NCBI GenBank assembly: GCA_944324425.1
Contig: CALUWE010000005.1
Coordinates: forward strand, 62,001 to 126,000
Source: Candidatus Gastranaerophilales bacterium
GTDB taxonomy: Bacteria > Cyanobacteriota > Vampirovibrionia > Gastranaerophilales > Gastranaerophilaceae
Reading direction: 5' to 3'
Length of the DNA stretch: 64,000 bases
The notes under the pieces were generated by a model that was given only the letters and a program-made list of their open reading frames with translations, made no database searches and was not told the origin of the DNA. Within the stretch, counting starts at the first letter, position 1; each line of letters starts with the position of its first letter. This document shows positions 16,598 through 25,337 of the stretch, one piece after another. The translations under genes were made by a program, and so were the position numbers.

Positions 16598-17530
16598 ATG
16601 AAAAGAATTTTAGTTACAGGCGGTGCGGGTTTTATCGGTTCTCACTTATGTGAAGAGCTTTTAAACAGAGGTAATGACGTTATTTGCCTTGATAATTTTT
16701 TTACCGGCTCAAAAGATTCAATAAGACATTTGCTTGATAATAATCGTTTTGAACTTGTGAGGCACGATGTAACAAAAGAATATTTTATTGAAGTTGATGA
16801 AATATACAATCTGGCATGTCCTGCATCTCCCCCTCATTATCAATATAATCCGATAAAAACAGCTAAAACATCTGTTCTTGGTGTTATCAATATGTTGGGT
16901 TTAGCTAAAAGGTGTAAGGCTAAAGTTCTTCAGGCTTCAACTTCTGAAGTGTACGGCGACCCTATTGTTCACCCTCAAAAAGAAACGTATTGGGGAAATG
17001 TTAATCCGATTGGAATCAGAAGCTGCTATGATGAAGGCAAAAGAATGGCAGAAACTTTGATGTTTGATTACCATAGGCAAAACAATGTTGATATAAGAGT
17101 GGTTAGAATTTTTAATACCTACGGCCCCAATATGGACAAAAATGACGGCAGGGTTGTTTCGAATTTTATTGTACAAGCTCTGCAAAATAAAGACATTACA
17201 ATCTATGGCGACGGCTCTCAAACACGTTCATTCTGCTATGTTTCCGATTTGGTTGCAGGCATGATAAAAATGATGGAAAATGAAGAAGGTTTCAATGGCC
17301 CTGTTAATTTGGGAAACCCTGTTGAAACATCAATTTTGGATTTTGCAAAATTTATAATTGAGCTGACAAATTCAAAATCAAAAATTGTCTTTTTGCCGCT
17401 TCCGTCAGATGATCCGACACAAAGAAAACCGGATATAACTCTAGCTAAAGAAAAATTAAATTGGGAGCCCGTTGTTAATGTTAAAGACGGCTTATTAAAA
17501 ACGATTGAATATTTTAAAAATGTAATTTAA
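16598..17530 (+). CDS. UDP-glucuronate decarboxylase (UDP-xylose synthase)
   Basis: A short-chain dehydrogenase of the UXS type, converting UDP-glucuronate to UDP-xylose with bound NAD. From the ATG at 16598, which has AAGGAG ten bases upstream, the protein has 310 residues: [17 protein letters not shown] at the NAD site, [26 protein letters not shown], and the Y144xxxK148 catalytic pair in [11 protein letters not shown]. Those last three segments are the UXS signatures that separate it from GalE. An upstream in-frame ATG (16559) lacks a ribosome site. Its substrate is made by the UDP-glucose dehydrogenase encoded 11 bases downstream, so the two form one pathway for cell-surface pentose. Confidence 0.92.
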   Translation: MKRILVTGGAGFIGSHLCEELLNRGNDVICLDNFFTGSKDSIRHLLDNNRFELVRHDVTKEYFIEVDEIYNLACPASPPHYQYNPIKTAKTSVLGVINMLGLAKRCKAKVLQASTSEVYGDPIVHPQKETYWGNVNPIGIRSCYDEGKRMAETLMFDYHRQNNVDIRVVRIFNTYGPNMDKNDGRVVSNFIVQALQNKDITIYGDGSQTRSFCYVSDLVAGMIKMMENEEGFNGPVNLGNPVETSILDFAKFIIELTNSKSKIVFLPLPSDDPTQRKPDITLAKEKLNWEPVVNVKDGLLKTIEYFKNVI

Positions 17531-17541
17531 AGGGGAAAAAA

Positions 17542-18858
17542 TTGAATATTTGCGTTATTGGAACAGGATATGTGGGTTTAGTTGTCGGAACTTGTCTTTC
17601 CGAAATGGGGAATTCAGTAATTTGTGTAGATTCCGACGTGTCAAAACTTCAGCTGTTGAAAAAAGGCATTATTCCAATATATGAACCAGGTTTGGAAGAA
17701 TTGATTTTATCTAACGTAAAAGAAAAAAGGCTTTCTTTTTCATCCGACACTGATTATGCGGTTAAAACTTCTGATATTTGCTTTATTGCGGTTGGTACTC
17801 CTCAAGATGAAGACGGAAGTGCTGATTTAAAATATGTTTATCAAGTGGCAGATGAGATAGGAAAAGCCATGAACGGCTATAAAGTTATTGTTGATAAATC
17901 AACAGTACCTGTCGGCACGGCTGATGAAGTTACCAAGATTATTAAATCTAATACAAATTTTGAATTTGATGTTGTGTCAAACCCCGAATTTTTAAAACAA
18001 GGGGCTGCTGTTGATGACTTTTTAAAACCAGATAGAGTTATTATCGGCTCAAATTCAAGACGTGCAACTGAAATTATGCAGGAACTCTATGCGCCTTTTA
18101 TGAGAACAGGAAATCCTGTTATTGTAATGGATGTAAAATCGGCCGAAATGACCAAATATGCTTCAAACTCTTTTTTGGCGGTTAAAATTTCTTATGCAAA
18201 TGAAATTGCGAACTTGTGTGAAAAAGTGGGCGCAGATGCTGAGATGGTTAGAATCGGTATGTGTGCCGATAAAAGAATAGGCTCCCAATTTTTATTCCCT
18301 GGGCTTGGTTATGGCGGCAGCTGTTTTCCAAAAGATGTTAAAGCATTAATTAAAACAGCATCTGATAACGGCTGTGATTCTTCTCTTCTGGAAGCTGCCG
18401 ACATAGTAAACAAAAAACAAAGAGTTTTATTTACCGATAAAATTCTAAAATTTTATAATAATAACATTGAAGGCAAAACTTTTGCCGTTTGGGGTCTTGC
18501 CTTTAAACCAAAGACAAACGATATGAGAGAAGCCCCCTCTATTACAATTATAAATAAATTGCTCTCGCTTGGGGCTAAAGTTAAAAGTTATGACCCGAAA
18601 GCATTTGACCTTGCAAAAACAATTTTTAAAGACAGAATTGAATATTCAAAAGACGCATATGATGCTTTAATTGGTGCCGACGCTCTGCTTATTTTAACGG
18701 AATGGAATGAATTCAAGCGTCCTGATTATGAAAAAATAGCTTCAATGTTAAATACACCTGTTATTTTTGACGGCAGAAATATATATGATTCTGATAAATT
18801 AATTAAAAAGGGCTTCAAATATTTCTGTATAGGTAAAAACACAAATATTGAGGGCTGA
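17542..18858 (+). CDS. UDP-glucose 6-dehydrogenase
   Basis: An NAD-dependent enzyme oxidising UDP-glucose to UDP-glucuronate, feeding the adjacent decarboxylase. The 438 residues show the N-terminal Rossmann motif CVIGTGYVGLVVGTCLSEMG, the central TVPVGTADEV and NPEFLKQGAAVDDF segments, and the active-site cysteine C261 in GLGYGGSCFPKDVKAL. The C-terminal domain contains WGLAFKPKTNDMREAPS. The start is a TTG with AGGGG six bases upstream; no in-frame ATG is better placed. It lies 11 bases after the decarboxylase gene and two bases before the acetyltransferase gene, so these form an operon for capsule or O-antigen precursors. Confidence 0.94.
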   Translation: MNICVIGTGYVGLVVGTCLSEMGNSVICVDSDVSKLQLLKKGIIPIYEPGLEELILSNVKEKRLSFSSDTDYAVKTSDICFIAVGTPQDEDGSADLKYVYQVADEIGKAMNGYKVIVDKSTVPVGTADEVTKIIKSNTNFEFDVVSNPEFLKQGAAVDDFLKPDRVIIGSNSRRATEIMQELYAPFMRTGNPVIVMDVKSAEMTKYASNSFLAVKISYANEIANLCEKVGADAEMVRIGMCADKRIGSQFLFPGLGYGGSCFPKDVKALIKTASDNGCDSSLLEAADIVNKKQRVLFTDKILKFYNNNIEGKTFAVWGLAFKPKTNDMREAPSITIINKLLSLGAKVKSYDPKAFDLAKTIFKDRIEYSKDAYDALIGADALLILTEWNEFKRPDYEKIASMLNTPVIFDGRNIYDSDKLIKKGFKYFCIGKNTNIEG

Positions 18859-18860
18859 TT

Positions 18861-19454
18861 ATGAATGAAAAAGAAAAAATGCTGAACGGCTTTTTATATG
18901 ATGCCGATTCTGACCCCAATTTAAAACAAGAAAGAGACTATGCAAAAGATTTGTGTTTTGAATTTAACCGCACAAAACCCTCTGATGAAGTTAAAAAAAC
19001 AGAAATAATCAAAAAGCTTTTCGGAAAAATTGAAGGCAGATTTTTAATTCAGCCTGATTTTTGGTGTGATTACGGCTATAATATTGAAATCGGCGATAAT
19101 TTCTTTGCAAATCACGGACTTGTTATTTTAGATTGTGCCAAAGTTAAATTCGGTAAAAATGTCATGATTGCCCCAAATTGCGGTTTTTACACGGCAGGCC
19201 ACCCGATTGATGTTGAAGACAGGTGCAAATGGCTTGAATATGCCTATCCCATTACTGTTGGCGACAATGTTTGGTTTGGGGGTAATGTTTCTGTTTGCCC
19301 GGGAGTAACAATAGGGAATAATACCGTTATTGCGGCAGGATCGGTTGTCGTGAGGGATATTCCCGATAATGTAATTGCGGGGGGTGTTCCTTGCAGGGTA
19401 ATAAGAAAAATTACACAGGATGATAAATTAAAATATAAAAGATATGAAGAATAA
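18861..19454 (+). CDS. Hexapeptide-repeat O-acetyltransferase (maltose/galactoside type)
   Basis: Acetyl-CoA-dependent sugar O-acetyltransferase of the Maa/LacA family. The 197-residue protein has the family N-terminus (KEKMLNGFLYDADSDPNL), followed by left-handed beta-helix hexapeptide repeats from about residue 70. The catalytic region is FYTAGHPID, with the likely active histidine, and the end is GNNTVIAAGSVVVRDIPDN. It is translated directly after UDP-glucose dehydrogenase (two-base gap), so it probably modifies a surface glycan or free sugar in the same pathway; the acceptor is unknown. A strong bidirectional terminator begins at its stop codon. Confidence 0.87.
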   Translation: MNEKEKMLNGFLYDADSDPNLKQERDYAKDLCFEFNRTKPSDEVKKTEIIKKLFGKIEGRFLIQPDFWCDYGYNIEIGDNFFANHGLVILDCAKVKFGKNVMIAPNCGFYTAGHPIDVEDRCKWLEYAYPITVGDNVWFGGNVSVCPGVTIGNNTVIAAGSVVVRDIPDNVIAGGVPCRVIRKITQDDKLKYKRYEE

Positions 19455-19485
19455 AAAATGAGCCTTAATTTTAAGGCTCATTTTT
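19454..19485. terminator. Bidirectional intrinsic terminator
   Basis: A perfect 15-pair stem (left arm AAAAATGAGCCTTAA) with a two-base loop, giving a U tract in both directions. It separates the acetyltransferase operon from convergent ferritin. Confidence 0.9.
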
Positions 19486-19499
19486 ATTTTGGTTTTAAA

Positions 19500-20009
19500 T
19501 TAACCTATAACAGGTTGTACAAAAGTTCTTGCTGCAAGCTCTTTATCAAGCGCATAAAGTGCGTTAGCGTCCGTTCCAATCATTTTTAATTGTGCTAAAA
19601 CGCCGCCTACATTTGCTTCTTCTTCAACCTGCTCTTTTAGATACCAATTTAAAAATATCATAGCTGCCCTGTCTTTTGTTGCTTCAGCTACATCCATAAG
19701 CGCATTAATTCTTGATGTTACATATTCTTCGTGGGCTAAAACGGCTTCAAAAACTGCTAAGGGTGAAGCCCAATCACATTCGGGTTTTTTGATTGCAAAA
19801 AGTTCAACCTTGCCGCCTCTTTCAATTACATAATCATACATACCCATTGCATGAGCGTGTTCTTCTTGAACTTGTACATCCATCCAATTTACAAAGCCGT
19901 TTAAATTAAGGCTTGCAAAATAAGCTTTCATGGATAAATAAAGATATTCAGAATAAAGCTCGGCATTTATTTGTTCTAAAAATGCTTTTTCCATTTCTTT
20001 TGAAATCAT
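19500..20009 (-). CDS. Ferritin
   Basis: Iron-storage ferritin forming a 24-subunit shell that oxidises and stores iron. From the ATG at 20009 the protein has 169 residues. Ferroxidase-centre residues are present: E17 (NAELYSEYLYL), E50 and H53 (QEEHAHAM), with a further glutamate in the third helix (FEAVLAHEEYV). The longer frame from a GTG at 20024 is rejected because the ribosome site GGAGG overlaps it and fits the ATG. An extended -10, TGCTATAAT, lies upstream at 20046-20038. The gene stands alone, between terminator and promoter. With rubrerythrin it suggests defence against oxygen in an anaerobe. Confidence 0.93.
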   Translation of the reverse strand: MISKEMEKAFLEQINAELYSEYLYLSMKAYFASLNLNGFVNWMDVQVQEEHAHAMGMYDYVIERGGKVELFAIKKPECDWASPLAVFEAVLAHEEYVTSRINALMDVAEATKDRAAMIFLNWYLKEQVEEEANVGGVLAQLKMIGTDANALYALDKELAARTFVQPVIG

Positions 20010-20037
20010 TCTAATTTCCTCCACTGTTTCTTTGTTT

Positions 20038-20046
20038 ATTATAGCA
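20038..20046 (-). promoter_or_regulatory. Extended -10 element of the ferritin promoter
   Basis: TGCTATAAT on the minus strand, 28 bases before the ferritin ATG. A -35 hexamer is not clear, as usual for extended -10 promoters. Confidence 0.5.
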
Positions 20047-20078
20047 AAATAAATATGTTTATTACAGCGGATTGTTTT

Positions 20079-21560
20079 TTATTTTGTTTTTTCACCCGAG
20101 TTTATACTGATATTACCGTTTATTGTTATTGTTGAATTATCGCCCATTACAATTACGTATTTTGCATCTCCTGTTAATAAATTTGCATCAAGAGAAATTT
20201 TCTTACCGTCTACATTAATAACTTTGCAAACAGAGTCTGAGCCTTGTAATTCCTCGGCAGAAATGTCATTTGATGTTAATTCTTCAATATATTTTTCATC
20301 TTGTTTGCTTAAATATGCGCTTCTTAAGACTTTAATTCCGTCCTGTTTTGCTTTTGCAATTAAATTAGCCACTAAAGAACGTATTTTTTTGGTAAAGGGT
20401 TTGCATCTGTCGCTTGATATTGATATTGCACGGCAGCCAACCTCTTTAACAATGTCATAAAAGCCGTTTACATCGGTTTCGTTATCGTTTACCCCTTCTA
20501 AGAATATATATTTTAAACGCAGGTTGGCATTTTCAAGCGGGTATTTTTTCAGATTTTCTATAACTTTATCCAGCAAATCGGCTTTTTTAATTTTCTTATA
20601 TGTTTCGGGTGTCCCGCAATCAAGTGAAGTTAACACATTTACTGTTCTGCCTGTTTTTAAGAATTCGGCAAATTTTTCATTGTAAATTGTCATGTTGGTA
20701 ACAAATCTTGCTTTCCATTTCATGCTTAATAAAATGTCAAAAATTTCATTGCAGTGTTTGTTAGCGCACAATTCACCGTTAGATAGTTCTATTGTAATGT
20801 CTGAATTGTTATATTCCGGCATTTGCGAAAGCTGTTTGATTGTTTCATATGTGGTTAGGCCTTCGCTGTTTTCTTTAAACTTTTTAAATCTGTTTTGTAC
20901 AAAACAATATGAGCATTTTAAGTTACAAACATCGCCAGGGTGATTTGTTGCAAAACATATATAATCAAGCTTGATTTTTTTCGGAAAAAACCCTTCCTTA
21001 AGGTGTTTGCAGCCGTCGCAAGCATTTGGAACCCCGTTTTTAATGTCCTCAGCCAATTTAGTTACATATTTCTCCCAATGTGCCAATCTTTCAGCTACCG
21101 AGCCTGATGTATTTACTGCGGAATTTTTTCCGACGCAGCAGGGTGAAAAGTTGTCGACACGGTAATCAATGAAATGTCCCAAAAAGTAGCAGCTTTTTTT
21201 GTATTCTAAATTGGCTTCAAAGAAATGTATTTTTTTAGGATCGTATTTTTTTAGCAATTTTTTTGCAGTTGCATTGGCTTTTCTGTAAGTAACCCATATA
21301 TCATTTTCAGGATAACGTTTTAATACTTCATTTAATGAAATAACTTCATATTTATCTAAATACAACTTATTTTTATATTTTTCAACTTCCTCGTCTTTAC
21401 CTGTGAAAACAACGGGTTCGCCCGTAATTGCGACATATTTGTCAAGTGATTCTGGAAGATAGGAAGGTATGCCGTAATAAACCGGAGCCATATCTTTATT
21501 GTTCGTTGAATCTTCCTTTTTTGATTGTGAATTTTTAAATAAATCGGATATAAATTTCAT
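20079..21560 (-). CDS. Radical SAM protein of unknown substrate
   Basis: Radical SAM enzyme; the cluster-binding CxxxCxxC motif is seen as CNLKCSYC at residues 212-219 (from the ATG at 21560). The SAM-domain barrel follows to about residue 440. A cysteine-bearing region precedes it (CC at about 141-142, ACDGCKHL at 181-188), which may hold an auxiliary cluster. The first 130 residues are not recognised. The C-terminal 50 residues look like beta strands (DNSTITINGNISIN). The start at 21560 is chosen over 21581 because GGAG lies nine bases upstream. It has its own upstream TATAAT. Neighbours give no pathway, so the substrate is unknown. Confidence 0.8.
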   Translation of the reverse strand: MKFISDLFKNSQSKKEDSTNNKDMAPVYYGIPSYLPESLDKYVAITGEPVVFTGKDEEVEKYKNKLYLDKYEVISLNEVLKRYPENDIWVTYRKANATAKKLLKKYDPKKIHFFEANLEYKKSCYFLGHFIDYRVDNFSPCCVGKNSAVNTSGSVAERLAHWEKYVTKLAEDIKNGVPNACDGCKHLKEGFFPKKIKLDYICFATNHPGDVCNLKCSYCFVQNRFKKFKENSEGLTTYETIKQLSQMPEYNNSDITIELSNGELCANKHCNEIFDILLSMKWKARFVTNMTIYNEKFAEFLKTGRTVNVLTSLDCGTPETYKKIKKADLLDKVIENLKKYPLENANLRLKYIFLEGVNDNETDVNGFYDIVKEVGCRAISISSDRCKPFTKKIRSLVANLIAKAKQDGIKVLRSAYLSKQDEKYIEELTSNDISAEELQGSDSVCKVINVDGKKISLDANLLTGDAKYVIVMGDNSTITINGNISINSGEKTK

Positions 21561-21687
21561 GATAATCGGCTCCAAATACATTAAAACATATTAATTATAA
21601 TGTATACACCCTTGATAGCATATTGAAAGAAGCATAAATACTGCATATGATTGACGGTTTGGCATTTGGCTTTTACCTAATATGGGT

Positions 21688-22269
21688 TTATATAATGTTA
21701 ACAAGCCCTGTTGAATGGTCAAAATGGCATTTTGCAATCAAAAGCTTGTCTGTTTTAACCGCTTCGCTTACTATTTTTGATTTTTGCATCAAAACTTCTT
21801 CGGCCCATTTTGTGTGCTCTTGTGCAAAATAATTATGACAACTTATATCTTCTTTTTTATCTAAAACGGGGTAAACACATTTCATAATTGATTGAAAATC
21901 ATCTGTCATTTCAGGGTAGTGGTCTTTTGCATATTTCATAACGCCGCAATCATCATGGCCCAATAAAATAAGCAGCGGAACCTGTAATTTTTTTACGGCA
22001 TATTCTATGCTTTCAATTACATTCGGGCCTAAAGTTATTCCGGCAACCCTTATAACAAAAAGCTCTCCGATACCGCAATCAAAAATAATTTCCGGCACTA
22101 CTCTTGAATCCGAGCAGCTCAAAACTGCCGCATACGGTTCTTGGTGAAATGCATATTTTTGCAGTGTTTCAAGGCTCATATTGCTTGCTGTGGGTGTGCC
22201 TTTTACAAAATTTTTGTTGCCGGATAAAAGCTTTTCCAGTTCTTTTTGTCCAAGATTGCTTTGTGTCAT
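21688..22269 (-). CDS. Beta-class carbonic anhydrase
   Basis: Zinc enzyme interconverting CO2 and bicarbonate in the cytosol. The 193-residue protein has all zinc-site residues of the beta class: C52, D54 and R56 in SCSDSRVVPE, and H105 and C108 in LLGHDDCGVM. The segment GELFVIRVAGI is also conserved. GGAGG sits before the ATG. It is divergent from the cation/proton antiporter gene, with back-to-back promoters in the 97-base gap. The pairing of bicarbonate chemistry with proton/cation exchange is consistent with pH homeostasis, an inference from position only. Confidence 0.93.
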   Translation of the reverse strand: MTQSNLGQKELEKLLSGNKNFVKGTPTASNMSLETLQKYAFHQEPYAAVLSCSDSRVVPEIIFDCGIGELFVIRVAGITLGPNVIESIEYAVKKLQVPLLILLGHDDCGVMKYAKDHYPEMTDDFQSIMKCVYPVLDKKEDISCHNYFAQEHTKWAEEVLMQKSKIVSEAVKTDKLLIAKCHFDHSTGLVNII

Positions 22270-22286
22270 TTTGCCTCCATTTTTAA

Positions 22287-22315
22287 ATTATATTTTTTTT
22301 AGTTCTTTTTGTAAA
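22287..22315 (-). promoter_or_regulatory. Promoter for carbonic anhydrase
   Basis: On the minus strand, TTTACA (22315-22310), 17 bases, TATAAT (22292-22287). Good consensus. Confidence 0.6.
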
Positions 22316-22316
22316 A

Positions 22317-22345
22317 TTGTAAACTCTCCTTAAATATGTTATTTT
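22317..22345 (+). promoter_or_regulatory. Promoter for the cation/proton antiporter
   Basis: TTGTAA (22317-22322), 17 bases, TATTTT (22340-22345). Its -35 abuts the -35 of the divergent carbonic anhydrase promoter. Confidence 0.45.
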
Positions 22346-22366
22346 TATTAAAGAATAGGGAGTTTT

Positions 22367-23959
22367 ATGTCAGTATTAATTTTATTTTGTGCAGTTGTTA
22401 TTTTTTCTTGCATTATAACTAATAAATTTTCGAACAGAATTGGAATGCCCGCACTTTTGTTTTTTATGCTTTTGGGTATTTTGTTTGGCGTTGACGGAAT
22501 TTTTAAAATTTCATTTGATAATTACGAATTAACCTCTAAACTTTGTTCTGTCGGCTTGCTGCTCATAATTTTTTATGGCGGTTTCTGCACAAAAAAACCT
22601 GATGATAAGAAAACAGGTATTGTTGCAGCCGTATTATCTTCTTTTGCTACATTTATAACTGCTTTTTTAACGGCAGTTTTTTGCCATTTTGTTTTAAAAA
22701 TTTCTGTTTTGGAAAGTTTTTTAATTGGCGCTGTGCTGTCGTCAACGGATGCTGCTTCGGTATTTTCAATATTGCGATCTAAAAAATTGAATTTAAAGTA
22801 CAACACGGCAACTCTTCTTGAAATCGAAAGCGGCTCTAATGACCCTTTTGCTTATATGCTCACTATTTTGGGTTTAATTTTAATCAACGGTCAAAATTCA
22901 ACAAACATTGGTTTGATGTTTTTGCTGCAATTGGGGCTTGGAGTTTTGTTCGGGGTTTTAATTGCGAAGGCGGCAATTTTAATATTCAAAAAAACCAAAT
23001 TTATTTCAGAAGGTTATGATTGTCTCTTTGTTTTGGCTGTTGCGCTTATTTCTTTTGCTGTTCCTGATTTGCTCGGCGGAAATGGATATTTGAGTGTTTA
23101 TTTAACGGGTATTATTTTGGGCAACAGCGAGATTAAGAATAAAATCAATCTTGTTTATTTCTTTGACGGCTTGGAGAGATTGGCGCAAGTTCTGATTTTC
23201 TTTTTGTTGGGACTTTTGTCTTCGCCGCATAAGTTTTTCGAAATAGTTTTTCCTGCAACGGGAATATTTTTATTTTTAACTTTTATTGCTCGCCCCTTTG
23301 CTGTTTTTCTTACCATGAAACCATTTAAAGCCAAATTAAGACAAATTATTTTTGTTTCTATGGCCGGATTAAGAGGCGCTGCTTCTGTTGTTTTTGCAAT
23401 AATGGTTGCTGCAGGTACAAACAATTTTAATTTAGATATTTTCCACATTGTATTTTTTGTTTGTTTTGCTTCTGTTGCAATTCAAGGCTCAATTCTTCCT
23501 TTTTTGGCGAAAAAATTAAATATGATTGATAAGTTTTTTGATGTATTAAAAACTTTTAATGACTATCAAAAAGAATCTGCCATTACATTGTCTAAATTTG
23601 TTGTTTCAGACAATAATCCTTGGATTAACAAGCAGTTAAAGGATATAAATATACCAAAAGATGTTTTAATCCTTTTAATTAAAAGAGAAAGGCAAAAAAT
23701 TGTACCTAAGGGAGATACGGTAATCTTAAAGGATGATGTTGTTTTGCTGGGTTCATCCGTTGTGCATTCAAGTTCTGATATTAAATTAAGAGAAATGGAA
23801 ATAACGGAAAATCATGAGTGGAAAAATAAAAAAATTAAAGATATTGATTTTCAGCCTGATTTTTTAATAGCTCTTATAAAAAGAGCCGGCAATGCTTTTG
23901 TTCCGAATGGCGAAACAACTCTTTTTGCCGGCGATGTTGTTGTTTTTTATATAGTTTAA
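22367..23959 (+). CDS. Cation/proton antiporter, CPA1 (NhaP2/CvrA-like) with TrkA-C domains
   Basis: An inner-membrane potassium or sodium/proton antiporter. Residues 1-390 form about 12 helices with the CPA1 pattern: SSTDAASVFSILRS (the conserved aspartate region), LEIESGSNDPFAYML with the SND motif, and SMAGLRGAASVVFAI. The C-terminal 130 residues hold a cytoplasmic regulatory part with two TrkA-C-like units, a composition like CvrA/NhaP2. Total length of 530 is slightly under CvrA. The gene has a GGGAG site before its ATG and ends overlapping a convergent gene by four bases. The ion preference cannot be read from sequence. Confidence 0.88.
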   Translation: MSVLILFCAVVIFSCIITNKFSNRIGMPALLFFMLLGILFGVDGIFKISFDNYELTSKLCSVGLLLIIFYGGFCTKKPDDKKTGIVAAVLSSFATFITAFLTAVFCHFVLKISVLESFLIGAVLSSTDAASVFSILRSKKLNLKYNTATLLEIESGSNDPFAYMLTILGLILINGQNSTNIGLMFLLQLGLGVLFGVLIAKAAILIFKKTKFISEGYDCLFVLAVALISFAVPDLLGGNGYLSVYLTGIILGNSEIKNKINLVYFFDGLERLAQVLIFFLLGLLSSPHKFFEIVFPATGIFLFLTFIARPFAVFLTMKPFKAKLRQIIFVSMAGLRGAASVVFAIMVAAGTNNFNLDIFHIVFFVCFASVAIQGSILPFLAKKLNMIDKFFDVLKTFNDYQKESAITLSKFVVSDNNPWINKQLKDINIPKDVLILLIKRERQKIVPKGDTVILKDDVVLLGSSVVHSSSDIKLREMEITENHEWKNKKIKDIDFQPDFLIALIKRAGNAFVPNGETTLFAGDVVVFYIV

Positions 23960-25326
23960 CTATTTTTTATAAATACATGATATTGAGTTCCATAGTTTAC
24001 GGTTTGGCTTTGAATATGGTCTGAGGCTTCTCTGCCGTCGCCCAATGCTATTGAAATGTGGCCGTGGGGATGGTTTGAAGAATTTTCCCAAACAACAATC
24101 GCGCCTGCAGGCAAATTTTTTAAATCCGAAGCACTCTTATATTGATTTGTAACTTCTGTAAAATCGCTTCTTGATTGCAAGGCGGGTATCGCTTGATATG
24201 CGCTGTTATAACTTAATCTAAAGCCATACACTTGCTCTAAGGTGTTGTTTACCCCTTTTAGACACCAGCCTGTTGTTCCCATTGAACTTGCCATTGATTC
24301 TGCGGCTGCAGCTAAAGTTGTGTTTGAAGGCAAATCGCCGGTGTATGTTCCGCCTGTTGAGTAGCTCGGTGTGCTTGATGATGAGCTTGCGGCAGCTTTT
24401 TGTGCAGCCTGTTGCTCTTTTATTGCTTTTACCTGTGTTAAAAGTTCAATATCTGCGGTTAATTTAATAGTATTTACCGTTAAATTGTTGCTTGCTGTTT
24501 GAATATTGCCTTCAAGGTTTTCTATTTGAGCTTTTAATCCGGAGTCTTCATAAACTCTGTCTTCTTCGGTATGTGTTTCGTAGTATTCCGCCATTAGTCT
24601 GCTCATCAGACCTTGTTGGCTTTCCGACAGTGTTTCGTTTTCGCTGTATAAGCTGCTGTTGCACTGTTCTGCGGTATCTATTGTTTTTTGTGCGTTTGAA
24701 GCAATTACATTCAGAATGCTTATTTCCAAATTAAGGCTGCTGATTTCGTCTTGCAAGCTTGAAATCTTGTCTTCGTCAGGGTTGGATTTCTTTTTCAAAG
24801 ATTTGATTTCTGCTTCTTTTTCTTCTATTTCTTGTCTTCTGGCCTCAATTTCCTGATTGACCTGTTCAATGGTTATTGCGTTTTCGGTTATAACACTTAA
24901 GTTTTCTTGAATGGTGCCTGTATTGTATGCAATATTGTTTAAAATATTGTCAAGCTCGGTGTCATATTTTTCTTGCACTTCTTTTGGTATAACATCGGTG
25001 CCTTTTGCAAAAATTGCTTCTATTGCGTTTCTGCAAGTTTCTATATATGCATCTGTTTCTGTTTGTTTATCAACAATTTCCTGTTGTTTTGCTTCAATTT
25101 CTTTTTCAACCTCTTCAATCGTGGTTGATTCGGAAAGCATTTCGTTATAGTCTGTTTCGCTTGTTTCGCTCAACTCTACAAGCTCATCTTCAAGAGTTTT
25201 GTAGTATACACTGTTAACGATGTCGTTTCCTGTTGAATTTATTGATTGTTTTTGGGTTACTTGTTCTTCTTCTGAATTTGCGGCTGTCAGTCTTCTTAAG
25301 ATAGAACTGATGTAGTCATAACTCAT
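23956..25326 (-). CDS. Coiled-coil protein with C-terminal CHAP-like cysteine-peptidase domain
   Basis: A 456-residue protein without signal peptide or membrane helix. Residues 45-310 are long heptad-rich coiled coils (glutamate/glutamine/isoleucine), a serine-rich linker follows at 312-330, and residues 335-456 form a probable CHAP/NlpC-like domain with cysteine C355 (TGWCLKGVN), a later G-A-I-V-V-W strand and HPHGHISIALGDGR with the candidate histidine H421 or H423. Such domains cut peptidoglycan cross-links. It begins 11 bases after the 958-residue protein, so the two are one operon. The coiled-coil plus cysteine-peptidase design recurs in two other genes here. Confidence 0.65.
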   Translation of the reverse strand: MSYDYISSILRRLTAANSEEEQVTQKQSINSTGNDIVNSVYYKTLEDELVELSETSETDYNEMLSESTTIEEVEKEIEAKQQEIVDKQTETDAYIETCRNAIEAIFAKGTDVIPKEVQEKYDTELDNILNNIAYNTGTIQENLSVITENAITIEQVNQEIEARRQEIEEKEAEIKSLKKKSNPDEDKISSLQDEISSLNLEISILNVIASNAQKTIDTAEQCNSSLYSENETLSESQQGLMSRLMAEYYETHTEEDRVYEDSGLKAQIENLEGNIQTASNNLTVNTIKLTADIELLTQVKAIKEQQAAQKAAASSSSSTPSYSTGGTYTGDLPSNTTLAAAAESMASSMGTTGWCLKGVNNTLEQVYGFRLSYNSAYQAIPALQSRSDFTEVTNQYKSASDLKNLPAGAIVVWENSSNHPHGHISIALGDGREASDHIQSQTVNYGTQYHVFIKNS

Positions 25327-25337
25327 TGTTTACTCCT

